This document shows, in pieces, positions 8,201 through 17,608 of a stretch of 64,000 nucleotides of DNA. Below the pieces are notes generated by a model. The model worked only from the letters and a program-made list of their open reading frames with translations, searched no databases and was not told the origin of the DNA. The translations under genes and the position numbers were made by a program. The stretch comes from Casp-actino8 sp001510335 (lineage in GTDB: Bacteria > Actinomycetota > Acidimicrobiia > Acidimicrobiales > Ilumatobacteraceae), in assembly GCA_027729635.1 (NCBI GenBank), contig JAQCEM010000008.1, forward strand, positions 1-64,000, read 5' to 3'. Positions within the stretch are counted from its first letter, which is position 1; every line of letters begins with the position of its first letter.

Positions 8201-8236
8201 ATGCCGGTGAGCGCCACAACTGGCACTCACCGGCAT
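8201..8236. terminator. Bidirectional hairpin between convergent genes
   Basis: ATGCCGGTGAG (8201-8211) pairs perfectly with CTCACCGGCAT (8226-8236) around a 14-base loop. On the minus strand it is followed by TTTGTTTTAT, so it is a good terminator for the thiolase. On the plus strand a second small stem, ACAAC/GTTGT, followed by TTTTT lies just beyond and can serve the MFS gene. Confidence 0.8.
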
Positions 8237-8266
8237 CAAAACGACAACCGAGTTGTTGTTTTTAGT

Positions 8267-9469
8267 TCAGCTCATGCGCTCGATGATCATCGACAAGCCC
8301 TGGCCGCCACCGACACACATGGTCTCCATACCAACGTTCTTGTTGCTGGCCTGCAAGCCGTGAATCAAGGTAGTCATGATGCGGGCACCGGTCATACCGA
8401 ATGGGTGACCAAGAGCGATTGCTCCACCATTGACGTTCAACTTGTCCATTGAAATGCCGAGGTGCTTCGCCGACGGCAAAACCTGTGCGGCGAATGCTTC
8501 ATTGATTTCAACCAAGTCGATGTCATTGATGCTCATGCCAGCACGCTTCATCGCCTGACGACAAGCTTCGACGGGTCCGAGTCCCATGATTTCGGGGTTC
8601 AACGATGACACACCGCTCGACACGAAACGTGCGAGTGGGGTGAGTCCCAAAGCCTTGGCCTTGGTATCGCTCATCACCATGACAGCTGCCGCGCCATCGT
8701 TCAACGGGCACGCGTTACCGGCGGTGACTTGACCATCGGGACGGAATGCGGGCTTCAAGCCAGCGAGACCCTCAAGCGTTGTTCCTTCGCGCGGGCAATC
8801 GTCCTTGCTCACAACGGTTCCGTCTTCAAGAGTCAACGGCGAGATTTCGGCATCAAAGAAACCATTTGACACGTTGGCACTAGCCAAGTCCTGACTGCGC
8901 TTGGCAAACCAGTCCATGTCTTCGCGGCTCACGCCTTCAACTTCACGGACGTTTTCTGCAGTCTGACCCATCGCAATGTAAGCATCGGCAAGACCATCTT
9001 GTGGGGTCCATACGGGCTGACCACCGGCTGAACGCAACTTGGTGCGCTCGCCGGGTCCCTTGAAGATGGGGTTCGGCGCAGTGTCGGCAGCGCCGAACTG
9101 ATAGCGACTAACGGCCTCAACACCAGCAGCGATGAAACAATCACCTTCGCCAGCCTTGATCGCGTGAGCAGCCATACGAATGGTCTGCAACGATGATGAA
9201 CAGTAACGATTCACAACGACGCCAGGTGCTTCGGGGATACCGGCCAACAAGGCGACCATACGGCCCAAGTTGAAACCTGCTTCACCGGCGGGTTGACCCA
9301 CACCAATGATGAGATCTTCAATGTCAGAACCCTTGACTGATGGAACCTTGGCCATCAAAGCGCGAACAATCTGGGCGGCCATTTCATCGGTGCGCAATGA
9401 CACCAACGAACCTTTATTGGCTCGGCCGATCGGGCTGCGGGCGGTAGCAACAATGACTGCTTCGGGCAT
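8267..9469 (-). CDS. Acetyl-CoA acyltransferase / acetyl-CoA C-acetyltransferase (thiolase)
   Basis: The 400-residue protein has all thiolase catalytic elements: the nucleophile Cys in VVNRYCSSSLQT (about 84-95), NEAFAAQ (near 323-329), GGAIALGHPFGMTGAR (near 353-368) and the second Cys in CVGGGQG (near 387-393). It cleaves 3-ketoacyl-CoA in beta-oxidation or condenses acyl-CoA in the reverse direction. It does not lie next to a FadB-type multienzyme gene, so it may act with separate hydratases such as the gene at 29191. A GAGGGGGA ribosome binding site precedes the ATG. Confidence 0.93.
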   Translation of the reverse strand: MPEAVIVATARSPIGRANKGSLVSLRTDEMAAQIVRALMAKVPSVKGSDIEDLIIGVGQPAGEAGFNLGRMVALLAGIPEAPGVVVNRYCSSSLQTIRMAAHAIKAGEGDCFIAAGVEAVSRYQFGAADTAPNPIFKGPGERTKLRSAGGQPVWTPQDGLADAYIAMGQTAENVREVEGVSREDMDWFAKRSQDLASANVSNGFFDAEISPLTLEDGTVVSKDDCPREGTTLEGLAGLKPAFRPDGQVTAGNACPLNDGAAAVMVMSDTKAKALGLTPLARFVSSGVSSLNPEIMGLGPVEACRQAMKRAGMSINDIDLVEINEAFAAQVLPSAKHLGISMDKLNVNGGAIALGHPFGMTGARIMTTLIHGLQASNKNVGMETMCVGGGQGLSMIIERMS

Positions 9470-9599
9470 GGGATTCCCCCTCGTTAAGGCACGTGATGTG
9501 CGGACTGTGTAAGCGTAGCGAAAGTTACCAAAGGGTCACATATTGGTCGCATCGGGGACACCCTAAGTTTTGGACACGACGCCGAAATATCAGTGGCGG

Positions 9600-10196
9600 C
9601 TACCAGGCAACTTCGTTAAACGAGGTCAATGCGGCGCCACCAGCCGAGACCGAGATCCGGGTGATTGATGCCGTCACCAATTGCGTCCTCCAACCAACCG
9701 ACACGTCAACCCCTAAGGCCCAGGCGACGGCCGATTTGATGGGAGATACATGCGACACGACGACTGCGGCTCGACCATTCAGGCGTTGAGTCAATTCATC
9801 GCACGCTTGGCTCACCCGTTCCTGAACCTGATTCAGCGACTCCCCCTGTGGGGCCGCAAAGTCGCTATCGCTTCTCCACTCACGCCACACGTTGGACGGA
9901 ACTTCCGATTGACGCAAACCTTCGTAGGCGCCGTAGTCAAGTTCGATCCAACGTTCATCGATTTCTAGGGACGCACCGACAATTTCGGCGATCGCTGTTG
10001 CAGTCTGGCGTGCTCGCAATAACGGACTGCACACAATCAATGTGTCAGTCAGCAGTTCGGGTGCAAGATACGTCGCAACTGCTTCCGCTTGCGCAAGACC
10101 GACTTCATCAAGTGGGTTGTCGGTCCGACCTTGCAAGCGACCCGTGGCATTGAACTCGGTGCGACCGTGACGAACGATGATGATGGAACCACTCAT
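9600..10196 (-). CDS. Histidine phosphatase family protein (phosphoglycerate mutase-like)
   Basis: The 198-residue protein starts with the catalytic motif IIIVRHGRTEFN (about 5-16) and has LLRARQTATAIAE, WIELDYGAYEGL and a second catalytic His in VVVSHVSPI (near 146-154). These fit the two-His branch-1 phosphatase family, which includes broad-specificity phosphatases, CobC-type alpha-ribazole phosphatase and GpgP-type enzymes. The start overlaps the upstream YdjM-like gene stop by a few bases, so the two are co-transcribed. The precise substrate is unclear. Confidence 0.85.
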   Translation of the reverse strand: MSGSIIIVRHGRTEFNATGRLQGRTDNPLDEVGLAQAEAVATYLAPELLTDTLIVCSPLLRARQTATAIAEIVGASLEIDERWIELDYGAYEGLRQSEVPSNVWREWRSDSDFAAPQGESLNQVQERVSQACDELTQRLNGRAAVVVSHVSPIKSAVAWALGVDVSVGWRTQLVTASITRISVSAGGAALTSFNEVAW

Positions 10197-10702
10197 TCGG
10201 ACAGTGTTCCTGACTTCATAAAACTTTTGCGACGCACTGGTTCACTTAAATGAAATTTCTTCCAAGCAAAGACGCACATCAATAAGCCGGCGATTTCAAA
10301 TGCAACATTGAGCATTCCGCGGTCAACAACTGGCAGGCGATCGCCTGCAAATGACAAACCGCTAAACGGCCACCAAAAAACTTTGGTGTTATTGAACGCA
10401 CCGTCATAAATCAGATGCAGAAACATCCCAATCGGAATAGCCAAGAGCCGTTTACGTATTGGACGACGACCAATGGTTGCCAGCATCACGATCACGAGTA
10501 TCACAACACTCGCTGCAACCGAGTGAAAGGCCCGTGCTCCACCCCAAATCCCATCAATGATGTCAGGTAATAATGCCCCAATCACCAATGTTCGATGGTC
10601 AAAAGCGGGATCTCGAAAAACGAACCAGACTGACAAAACTGCAGTACCGATAAACCAGAAAAACATGTCTATCGCACGAGCAACCGATTGCAGTTTGGAC
10701 AT
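10193..10702 (-). CDS. YdjM-like inner-membrane putative metal-dependent hydrolase
   Basis: The 169-residue protein has about four membrane helices. Polar residues arranged as in the YdjM/DUF457 family are visible: LLPDIIDG (about 44-51), AFHSV (about 58-62) and FLHLIYDGAF (near 93-102). The biochemical activity of the family is poorly known. The ATG at 10702 lies 34 bases inside the upstream zinc-ribbon gene; a later ATG at 10666 would just clear it. It overlaps the downstream phosphatase gene by four bases. Confidence 0.65.
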   Translation of the reverse strand: MSKLQSVARAIDMFFWFIGTAVLSVWFVFRDPAFDHRTLVIGALLPDIIDGIWGGARAFHSVAASVVILVIVMLATIGRRPIRKRLLAIPIGMFLHLIYDGAFNNTKVFWWPFSGLSFAGDRLPVVDRGMLNVAFEIAGLLMCVFAWKKFHLSEPVRRKSFMKSGTLSE

Positions 10703-11373
10703 TCCGCAACTTGATCAGTGGGCAAACGCTTCATTGCATCAAGTTCCGAAACCGAGATGTCCATATGACATCCCCCGCACACACCGTGTTGAATGATCGC
10801 GACAGCGATTCCTTTGTATGAGGCGCGCAGCCGGTCGTAGGTAGCAACATCGTCAGCGGCGATTGGCGCGATGACTTCATTACGACGCGCTTGCAAAGCG
10901 GCCATTTCTTCGTTTTTAAAGGCAACTGCCACGTCTTGGGCATGCTTAGTCGTGGATGCAACCTCAATTGCTCGGCTTTCAGTGTCCACCAACTGACGAA
11001 GCTCTTCGTCTGCTGACGCACTTGATTCGAGTAATAGCAATCCGCGATCATCAAGTTCATTGCGGGCGGCAGCAAGAGTTTGCATTTCGTGCTGCAATGC
11101 TTCGGCCTCACGTGGAGCAATGATGGTTTTCATTTGGCGCTCAAGTTTGGCGCGGTGAGTATCAATCTCGGCTGATTTCGTTTCGATTGATGCGAGTTCG
11201 GCTTCCATCGTTGACTGTTCGCGACGCAAGTTGTCACGAGTTGATCGGACATGGGCCAAATCAGCAAGCGCCTGGGCATGATGAGTGCGCTCGGGCAGTT
11301 TCTCAAGAGCAACCTTGGTTTGCTCGATTGCCGTATCTACCTTTTGCAGTTCGTACAGCGCTTTAACATCCAT
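10669..11373 (-). CDS. Coiled-coil protein with C4 zinc ribbon (DUF164 type)
   Basis: From the ATG at 11373 the protein has about 234 residues. A long, charged alpha-helical coiled coil (about 5-170) is followed by a C-terminal zinc ribbon with CGGCHMDIS (near 201-209) and CPNCNRLL (near 225-232). The architecture matches the CT398/HP0958-like DUF164 family, whose characterised members act as chaperone-like or RNA/protein-interaction factors. An upstream start at 11403 would overlap ponA, so I prefer 11373. The gene lies between the PBP and the YdjM-like gene in one minus-strand unit. Confidence 0.8.
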   Translation of the reverse strand: MDVKALYELQKVDTAIEQTKVALEKLPERTHHAQALADLAHVRSTRDNLRREQSTMEAELASIETKSAEIDTHRAKLERQMKTIIAPREAEALQHEMQTLAAARNELDDRGLLLLESSASADEELRQLVDTESRAIEVASTTKHAQDVAVAFKNEEMAALQARRNEVIAPIAADDVATYDRLRASYKGIAVAIIQHGVCGGCHMDISVSELDAMKRLPTDQVAECPNCNRLLVR

Positions 11374-11396
11374 ACTGATGACTGTATGCCCTCGGG

Positions 11397-13685
11397 CTAG
11401 CAACTTCCCACTGTGTAGAGCGTCGGATCAATTGTTGGGACGGGCCACGTAGGGTCGACCACACCTCGTGGCACTGTCGTATTGAGGTCAGTGATTGCCC
11501 CTGGCACAGGTGGGACCAACGTTGTTGTTGTCGTTGTCGTGGTGGTGCTCGTCGTGGTGGTCGTCGGCACCGTCGTCGCAGTGGGGTCAACCGGAACTGT
11601 TTCCGCCGGAATTGAAGTTTCAGTTGGCGGCGCCGTCACCGGTGTCAAACAATCAGTTCCTGGAAGGTACAGCCGCACTGCAGGCCTGGCGTTAATGGGA
11701 GGTGTTGCGAAGAAGGTCGCAGGCTGACCAGCGAGCGCTGCGTCCATCGTGGCTTTCCAGATCCGAGCTGGGAAGGTTCCACCAGTGACTTTGTTGACAT
11801 CTACGGCGACAAACTCGGGAATGTTGATCATTGGCAAGTACCGATCAGGATGCCCGACCCAAACTGCTGTCACTAGCTCGGGCGTGTAGCCCACCATCCA
11901 TGAGTTGGTGTTGTTGTCTTGGGTTCCGGTTTTTGCAGCAGCAACTCGGCCTTCAAGAGGGCTGCGACGCGCCGTACCCGACACCAGCACACCGGTCATA
12001 ATGCTCGACGTTTTCGCGGCGGCTTCAGGACTTAGTACTGCCACGCCGTCATCTTGATGTTGATATAGCACCGAACCATCTGCACCCGAAATGCTCTCGA
12101 TGTAATACGGTTCCATGTGCACGCCGTTGTTGGCCAAGCTTTGAGCACCTGAGGCCATATCGAGCGGACTCATTTCATTGGCACCAGTAGCGAATGAGCC
12201 GTACGGACGCAACGGCTCACGTTCGGCTGGATTGCGTTCGGGGTACAAATACAAGTTGCGCGCCATGCGGTATGTCGTGTCAACAACCCGATCAAGCCCG
12301 ACGATTTGTGAAAGTCGGCCGAACGCGCAGTTGATTGAGTACCACGTCATCTCATCGACTGGACCGAGCGGCCGACTGACGCCTTGTTCAATAACAAACG
12401 GATTTTCGGGGTCATCGGGGTTGGGCAAGGTACACGGCAAGGTGCCATCAAGTTGATCATTGTTTTGTACGCCGGCTTGAATGGCCGCCGCCAGAATAAA
12501 CATCTTGATACTGGAACCAGTTTGGCGCGGCGCTAAAGCCATGTTGACCTCGTTGCGACCCGCCACGAAAGGTTTGCCGCCAACCATCGCACGAACGGCT
12601 CCAGTCTTGCTGTCAAGCGTCAAGATCGCGGTGTCAATACCGGCAGTATTCACGGGCAGTTGCGTGGCTCGCGCATTCTCGGCGGCACCTTGCGCAATCG
12701 GATCAAGAGTTGTGTAAATACTCAAACCACCACGAAATAGCTTGTTGTAACGCTCTTGATAGGTCTCGCCTAAGAGATTGCTTTTATTCAGCAAGTACGA
12801 CTTCACCTCTTCGCTGAAATGCGTACGCGTAATCTTCTTTTCAGCAATGGTCTTGACGACTTCTGGGATCTGCCAACTTCCAACACATTGCGCAACCACA
12901 TCAGGATCATCTGAAGGTTCGAGGCAGGTCTTGATCGCCTCGGCCTCAACTGATTCCATCAGCCCGACATCAACGACAGCGTCAAGTGATTCACTAAATC
13001 GGCGCCTACTTTGCTGTGGACGACGAATGGGGTCGTAACTACTCGGAGCTTGAATGAGTCCTGCCAAGAATGTTCCTTCAACAAGTGTGAGGTCTTCAAC
13101 TTTCTTCCCGAAGTACACCTCCGAAGCAGCTTGGATTCCATAGGTGTTATTACCAAAGTAGATCGTGTTGAGATAGCGCTCAAGAATTTCATCTTTGGTT
13201 CGTTCTTTTTCAAGACGTAACGCATAGATAATCTGCAACAACTTGTAACGACCATCGCGTTCAAGACCACCGAGAAATTCAACTTTGACAACTTGTTGAG
13301 TAATCGTTGATGCACCTTGACGTGCTCCACCCTCAAAGTTGGAAAGCGTGGCGCGAAACAATCCTCGAATATTGACCCCGTGGTGGTTATAGAACTCTCG
13401 ATCTTCAACCGCCAGAACGGCCTGAATCACCGGTTGTGGAATCTGCCCAAAAAGTACTGGCTGACTATTTTCCAACTCATAGGCGGCAATCTCATTACCC
13501 GCTCGGTCATAGACATACGTCCGCTTGGCGATCCCCTCCCACGCGGGAAGTTCCACTGGGGTTTCCACATGCGCGTTGGCGATTTTCCAGATACGTGGAG
13601 CGACACCGACGAACGCCGCCGTTAAAACAAGTGCCCCCGCCACAACGACGATGCACAGCCGCATCCACCAGGTGATCATTCGCAC
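11397..13685 (-). CDS. Class A penicillin-binding protein (glycosyltransferase/transpeptidase)
   Basis: This bifunctional peptidoglycan synthase has 762 residues. There is one N-terminal membrane helix (about 9-28), a GT51 domain with EDREFYNHHGVN (about 92-103) and GASTITQQVVK, and a transpeptidase domain with SxxK as TGSSIKMF (near 390), SxN as WYSINCAFG, and KTG as AAKTGTQDN. The C-terminus is a Thr-only run inside a Pro/Thr tail (codons mostly ACC/ACG/ACA), a likely cell-wall-spanning or flexible linker. The start is GTG 13685, with ATG two codons later. A TACCGT -10-like box lies at 13700-13695. The gene is divergent from the LLM gene. Confidence 0.93.
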   Translation of the reverse strand: MRMITWWMRLCIVVVAGALVLTAAFVGVAPRIWKIANAHVETPVELPAWEGIAKRTYVYDRAGNEIAAYELENSQPVLFGQIPQPVIQAVLAVEDREFYNHHGVNIRGLFRATLSNFEGGARQGASTITQQVVKVEFLGGLERDGRYKLLQIIYALRLEKERTKDEILERYLNTIYFGNNTYGIQAASEVYFGKKVEDLTLVEGTFLAGLIQAPSSYDPIRRPQQSRRRFSESLDAVVDVGLMESVEAEAIKTCLEPSDDPDVVAQCVGSWQIPEVVKTIAEKKITRTHFSEEVKSYLLNKSNLLGETYQERYNKLFRGGLSIYTTLDPIAQGAAENARATQLPVNTAGIDTAILTLDSKTGAVRAMVGGKPFVAGRNEVNMALAPRQTGSSIKMFILAAAIQAGVQNNDQLDGTLPCTLPNPDDPENPFVIEQGVSRPLGPVDEMTWYSINCAFGRLSQIVGLDRVVDTTYRMARNLYLYPERNPAEREPLRPYGSFATGANEMSPLDMASGAQSLANNGVHMEPYYIESISGADGSVLYQHQDDGVAVLSPEAAAKTSSIMTGVLVSGTARRSPLEGRVAAAKTGTQDNNTNSWMVGYTPELVTAVWVGHPDRYLPMINIPEFVAVDVNKVTGGTFPARIWKATMDAALAGQPATFFATPPINARPAVRLYLPGTDCLTPVTAPPTETSIPAETVPVDPTATTVPTTTTTSTTTTTTTTTLVPPVPGAITDLNTTVPRGVVDPTWPVPTIDPTLYTVGSC

Positions 13686-13739
13686 AACGCTTCTACGGTA
13701 GTTCTCGGTTCGGGCTGAGCAGTGTCACCCCCGACCCAC

Positions 13740-13745
13740 TACCGT
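13740..13745 (+). promoter_or_regulatory. -10 box TACCGT for leaderless LLM gene
   Basis: The TANNNT hexamer sits at -13 to -8 of ATG 13753. No ribosome binding site precedes the ATG. Confidence 0.45.
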
Positions 13746-13752
13746 TTCATCT

Positions 13753-14697
13753 ATGTTGACCTCTTCCCCCCGCCCCTTTCGTTTTGGTGTTCAGGCGTCT
13801 CAAGCCAACACCCGTGATCTTTGGGTTGGGTTGGCTCAACGATGCGAGGCCAATGGCTATTCAAGTCTCACCATGCCCGACCATTTCGATGATCAGTTAG
13901 CTCCCGTTCCAGCCCTCATGACCGCAGCCAATGTCACGACTGATCTCCGCATTGGCGCTTTGGTGTGGGATAACGACTACAAACACCCCGCCGTTCTCGC
14001 CAAAGAATTGGCCACGATGGACGTCCTGTCTGACGGGCGCCTCGAGATTGGTATCGGAGCGGGTTGGATGATCAGCGACTACGAACAGATGGGCATCCCT
14101 TACGACTCGGCCAAGGTTCGTATTGATCGTTTCGTTGAAGGACTCAAGGTCATTAAAGGCGCCATGGCCGAAGGAGCGTTTTCTTTCTCGGGCGACCACT
14201 ACACGATCACCAATTACAACGGCACCCCCAAGCCAGTCCAAGCACCGTGTCCCCCAATCTTGATCGGCGGAGGCGGCAAGCGCGTCTTGTCGATCGCTGC
14301 TCGCGAAGCCGACATCGTTGGCATCAACGCCACCATGTCCGCGGGAGTTGTCGGGCAACACACTTTCAGTACCATGACTGCTGAAGTTGTTGACGAGAAA
14401 GTTGCCATTGTCCGCGAGGCGGCGGGCGCTCGCTTCAACGATATTGAGATGAATGTGCGGGCTTTCTTGGTGAACATTACTGACGACGCCAAGCAAGCAG
14501 TCTCAGGAATCGCATCGATGCTCGGCGTTGAACAACAGATGGTTGAACAAACTCCTTTCGCACTTGTTGGCCCAACGAGCAAACTGATTGAGGACCTACT
14601 CGAACGTCGCGAACGATGGGGCTTTTCTTATGTGATCGTTGGTGCTGACGATGTGGATTCATTCGCCCCAGTTGTCGCTGCTCTCAACGGCAAGTAA
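13753..14697 (+). CDS. LLM-class F420-dependent oxidoreductase
   Basis: The 314-residue protein has the TIM-barrel pattern of bacterial luciferase-like proteins: FRFGVQAS at the N-terminus, MPDHFDDQLAPVPAL (about 40-54), DVLSDGRLEIGIGAGW (near 93-108) and PPILIGGGGKRVLSIAAREAD (near 165-185). LLM enzymes with this pattern usually use coenzyme F420 as hydride donor or acceptor. It resembles the actinobacterial subfamily annotated as TIGR03621-type; the substrate is unknown. It is followed 15 bases later by a Gfo/Idh/MocA dehydrogenase, which suggests a shared redox pathway. Confidence 0.88.
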   Translation: MLTSSPRPFRFGVQASQANTRDLWVGLAQRCEANGYSSLTMPDHFDDQLAPVPALMTAANVTTDLRIGALVWDNDYKHPAVLAKELATMDVLSDGRLEIGIGAGWMISDYEQMGIPYDSAKVRIDRFVEGLKVIKGAMAEGAFSFSGDHYTITNYNGTPKPVQAPCPPILIGGGGKRVLSIAAREADIVGINATMSAGVVGQHTFSTMTAEVVDEKVAIVREAAGARFNDIEMNVRAFLVNITDDAKQAVSGIASMLGVEQQMVEQTPFALVGPTSKLIEDLLERRERWGFSYVIVGADDVDSFAPVVAALNGK

Positions 14698-14712
14698 GAC
14701 GGGGAAACCTTT

Positions 14713-15738
14713 GTGACTGCAGCCAAGTCAATCGCTCTGTGTGGAGCGGGAATGATTTCTGGCGCTCACGCTATGGCTGCACAGTTTTTAGGATTACCCG
14801 TCATCGCAGTGGCATCGCGAACCCCAGAGAAGAGCGCCGAGCGCGCCGAGCAGTTGAATGCAAAGTCCGTTGAGTATGCCCAACTTCCAAGCGGCGCCGA
14901 TATTGTCGTTGTCGCTACTCCACCGGCCCAGCACTTTGATCAGGCGATTTTTTCTCTACTGCGCGGCGCAGCCGTTGTCATTGAAAAACCGCTTGCCTAC
15001 ACGCTCAACGAGGCCGATCGACTATTTGCAGAAGCACAACAAAACGGCCAAAAGATTTTGTATGCCGAAAATTTGGCATACGCGCCAATCGTTCATGCGT
15101 TCATCAAACGAGCGGTCACCATTGGTCCAATCACGCATATGTCACTTCGCACAGTGCAGTCACTCCCCGCTTGGGGCGACTTCACAACTGCCGAATGGGG
15201 CGGCGGTGCACTCTTTGATCTTGGTGTACATCCGATTGCAGTTGCAGTTCTCGTCGGTCGCGCAATTGGTGCTGGCGAGGTGGTCACCGTTTCCGCACAA
15301 CTCGAGGGCGAAACTACCGACACTCATGCCGACCTTGAACTCACTTTTGCTAACGGCCTTACTGCGACTGTGGTTTCATCGTGGCAGGGTTCTGAAACTC
15401 CGGAGTGGAACTTTCAGGTCGCATCCGATCAGGGCGTCGTTCGAGCCGAGTTGATGCCCAATTTGATTCTTGAGCACAACGGCGAAGAGGTTTCTTTGCC
15501 CGCTACCACCGCTCCAATTCCTTTCATTCAACAATTCGGCTACATGGGTCAATTGCAGGCTTTCACTGATGACTTGTCAACACATGCGACTCCTTTTATG
15601 GATGTCGCGTTTGGACGTTGGATGATGGAAATTGTGTGTGCGGGTTATGTTTCGGCTCGCCAGAACTCTTCATCCGTTGCCGTGCCAAGTGACTGCGATC
15701 GTTACGTGAGTCCCTTACAACTTTGGAAAGGCCCTTAG
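14713..15738 (+). CDS. Gfo/Idh/MocA family oxidoreductase
   Basis: The 341-residue protein has an N-terminal Rossmann motif ALCGAGMISGAHA (about 8-20), VVVATPP (near 64-70) and the family signature EKPLAYTLNEAD (near 93-104), in which the Lys contacts nicotinamide and substrate. The C-terminal half is the usual alpha/beta dimerisation domain with GGALFDLGVHPI (near 158-169). It is an NAD(P)-dependent dehydrogenase, often acting on sugars or cyclitols. The start is GTG with a GGGGAAA ribosome binding site. It lies between the LLM gene and the DMF-beta-like gene. Confidence 0.88.
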   Translation: MTAAKSIALCGAGMISGAHAMAAQFLGLPVIAVASRTPEKSAERAEQLNAKSVEYAQLPSGADIVVVATPPAQHFDQAIFSLLRGAAVVIEKPLAYTLNEADRLFAEAQQNGQKILYAENLAYAPIVHAFIKRAVTIGPITHMSLRTVQSLPAWGDFTTAEWGGGALFDLGVHPIAVAVLVGRAIGAGEVVTVSAQLEGETTDTHADLELTFANGLTATVVSSWQGSETPEWNFQVASDQGVVRAELMPNLILEHNGEEVSLPATTAPIPFIQQFGYMGQLQAFTDDLSTHATPFMDVAFGRWMMEIVCAGYVSARQNSSSVAVPSDCDRYVSPLQLWKGP

Positions 15739-15745
15739 TTCAGTA

Positions 15746-17428
15746 ATGTTTCCCCGATCGGATATTTCACGTCGACTCTTTCTGGCCCTCGGTGCTTCAT
15801 CATTCGTTGCAGCCTGCTCAAAATCAACGAGTGACGAGCAACCAACCACAAGTTCCGAAACATCTGATTCCCTTGCAACATCGACCCAGTCAACGAATCC
15901 AGGTGGCACAGAACTGCCGACAAGCACTTCAATTGCTCCGCTTATTCCGTACTCACGGCCAGGGTGGTTAGCGATTGAAAATGCCCAGGCCGGCACCGAC
16001 AGTTGGCGCATCGACTTAGACATCGCACCCACGAAGCGACTGAATATGACGGGATTTATTGAAGGGTATGCCGACACCACCAGCGCTCAGTCAGGGCAGG
16101 TGGTCAACGTTTACATCAAAACTGGGTCACCACAGTGGCATCTTGAGGCATACCGGATGGGTTACTACGGTGGACTGCAGGCGCGCCTGATATGGACCTC
16201 CGAAACTTTTGACCAACCGTGGCAGTTTGCGGAACCATCATTTGACCGTGAAACGCGCATGCATACGGCTCAGTGGGCACCATCAACCTCATTCACGATT
16301 GACGACAACTGGCCGCCCGGCTCATATCTCCTAAAACTGAATTCATCCGAGGGTGGGGCGCACTACATACCTTTGACAGTCCGCCGTGATGACTGCGTAG
16401 CATCACTCGTTGTCGTCTCGGCAGTCACCACCTGGCAGGCATATAACCCTTGGGGTGGACGCAGTCTGTACGAAAACTTTGGATCAGGAAGTCGTTTTGA
16501 TCGATCGCTGGTGGTCTCATTTGATCGACCATACGCCTCGGCGTATCACTGGGGCTCGGCAGATTTCTTAACCCACGAATTACCCCTCATCAGTTTGATT
16601 GAGGAGTTGGGTATTGACACCGCGTACGTCACTGATATCGATCTTCACACGAGCGCACTTGATGGCGACGGTTCGCTTCATCCCGTCTTACTCAATCGCA
16701 CGGCACTCCTCACAACGGGTCACGATGAGTACTACTCAACTCCAATGCGGGCAACCCTTGAGCGCGCTCGTGATACCGGGATCAATCTTGCTTTCTTCGG
16801 CGCTAACGCGGTGTATCGCCACATTCGCCTTGAACCCAACAGCGAAAGCGTGCCGTATCGACAACTCGTCAACTACCGCACCGCCGATTCCGACCCGATG
16901 ACTGCCGAGGACCCTCAACAGGCCACGGTGCAATGGCGAAATGCCCCGCTCAACCAACCCGAATCAGCTCTCATCGGTGTTCAGTATTTTGCTACTGGAA
17001 TCACTGCATCAATGAAACTTGTCAATACTGACAACTGGGTTTTCACTGATGTTGACCTCTCCAATGGCCGAAGTATGAGAAAGCTTGTGGCGATTGAGGC
17101 CGACGGACTCGGTCCCCCAAATCATGAACCCGAAAATCTTGAAGTGCTTGCAAGCTCTCCCGTGATCTATAACAACTCGCGTTATAACCATGCGATGACC
17201 TACTACTCCGCCGATAGCGGTGCGGGAGTCTTTGCAACAGGAACCATCGGCTGGATCAATGCTCTCGACATCGCTGAATGGGGCGATGAAAGAGTGTCAA
17301 CATTTGTTCGTGGGGTAACCACGAATGTTTTGCAAGCTTTTGCAGCGGGCCCGACCGGACTTGAACATCCAAGTGTTGGCAACGCCAGTCAATATCGGTC
17401 GTCAGTACAAACGATCGTGGAAGAATGA
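15746..17428 (+). CDS. Tat-exported lipoprotein of the dimethylformamidase beta-subunit-like family
   Basis: The 560-residue protein begins with a twin-arginine, lipobox-type signal (ISRRLFLALGASSFVAACS, Cys near 25). A Ser/Thr linker follows, and then a domain resembling N,N-dimethylformamidase beta subunit/DUF6605 proteins: VNVYIKTGSPQWHLEAYRMG with YYGG after it (about 115-138), WPPGSYLLKL, and VSAVTTWQAYNPWGGRSLY (near 226-244). Real dimethylformamidase uses mononuclear iron and a small alpha subunit; no alpha-subunit gene is seen here. The role is probably an extracytoplasmic hydrolase or sugar-binding protein. It starts 7 bases after the dehydrogenase stop. Confidence 0.7.
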   Translation: MFPRSDISRRLFLALGASSFVAACSKSTSDEQPTTSSETSDSLATSTQSTNPGGTELPTSTSIAPLIPYSRPGWLAIENAQAGTDSWRIDLDIAPTKRLNMTGFIEGYADTTSAQSGQVVNVYIKTGSPQWHLEAYRMGYYGGLQARLIWTSETFDQPWQFAEPSFDRETRMHTAQWAPSTSFTIDDNWPPGSYLLKLNSSEGGAHYIPLTVRRDDCVASLVVVSAVTTWQAYNPWGGRSLYENFGSGSRFDRSLVVSFDRPYASAYHWGSADFLTHELPLISLIEELGIDTAYVTDIDLHTSALDGDGSLHPVLLNRTALLTTGHDEYYSTPMRATLERARDTGINLAFFGANAVYRHIRLEPNSESVPYRQLVNYRTADSDPMTAEDPQQATVQWRNAPLNQPESALIGVQYFATGITASMKLVNTDNWVFTDVDLSNGRSMRKLVAIEADGLGPPNHEPENLEVLASSPVIYNNSRYNHAMTYYSADSGAGVFATGTIGWINALDIAEWGDERVSTFVRGVTTNVLQAFAAGPTGLEHPSVGNASQYRSSVQTIVEE

Positions 17429-17437
17429 CTTGAGTAG

Positions 17438-17511
17438 TGGGCGCTGAGGGACTCGAACCCCCGACCGCCTCGGTGTAAGCGAGGAGCTCTAACCAACTGA
17501 GCTAAGCGCCC
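17438..17511 (-). tRNA. tRNA-Val (TAC)
   Basis: The minus strand folds into a 74-nt cloverleaf. The acceptor is GGGCGCT/AGCGCCC with discriminator A, the anticodon stem is CCTCG/CGAGG around loop CTTACAC (anticodon TAC), and the T-loop is TTCGAGT. CCA is not encoded. Confidence 0.95.
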
Positions 17512-17595
17512 TAATAGAAGTCCAAATCATACCGTCCACCCAGCCGATCAAAACGAGAAACAGCGAGTATCCACGATGTACGCGCTTCGCGCTAT

Positions 17596-17601
17596 TACGG
17601 T
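17596..17601 (+). promoter_or_regulatory. -10 box TACGGT for leaderless second sigma gene
   Basis: The hexamer is at -13 to -8 of GTG 17609. It falls inside the longer ORF that begins at 17576, so it argues for the GTG as the true start. Confidence 0.5.
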
Positions 17602-17608
17602 TTTTCTC

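Noticed and set aside
11521..11580. GTT/GTC-rich simple repeat that could look like a microsatellite
   Set aside because: It encodes the Thr-rich C-terminal linker of the class A PBP on the minus strand; codons vary (ACC, ACG, ACA), so it is protein-driven.
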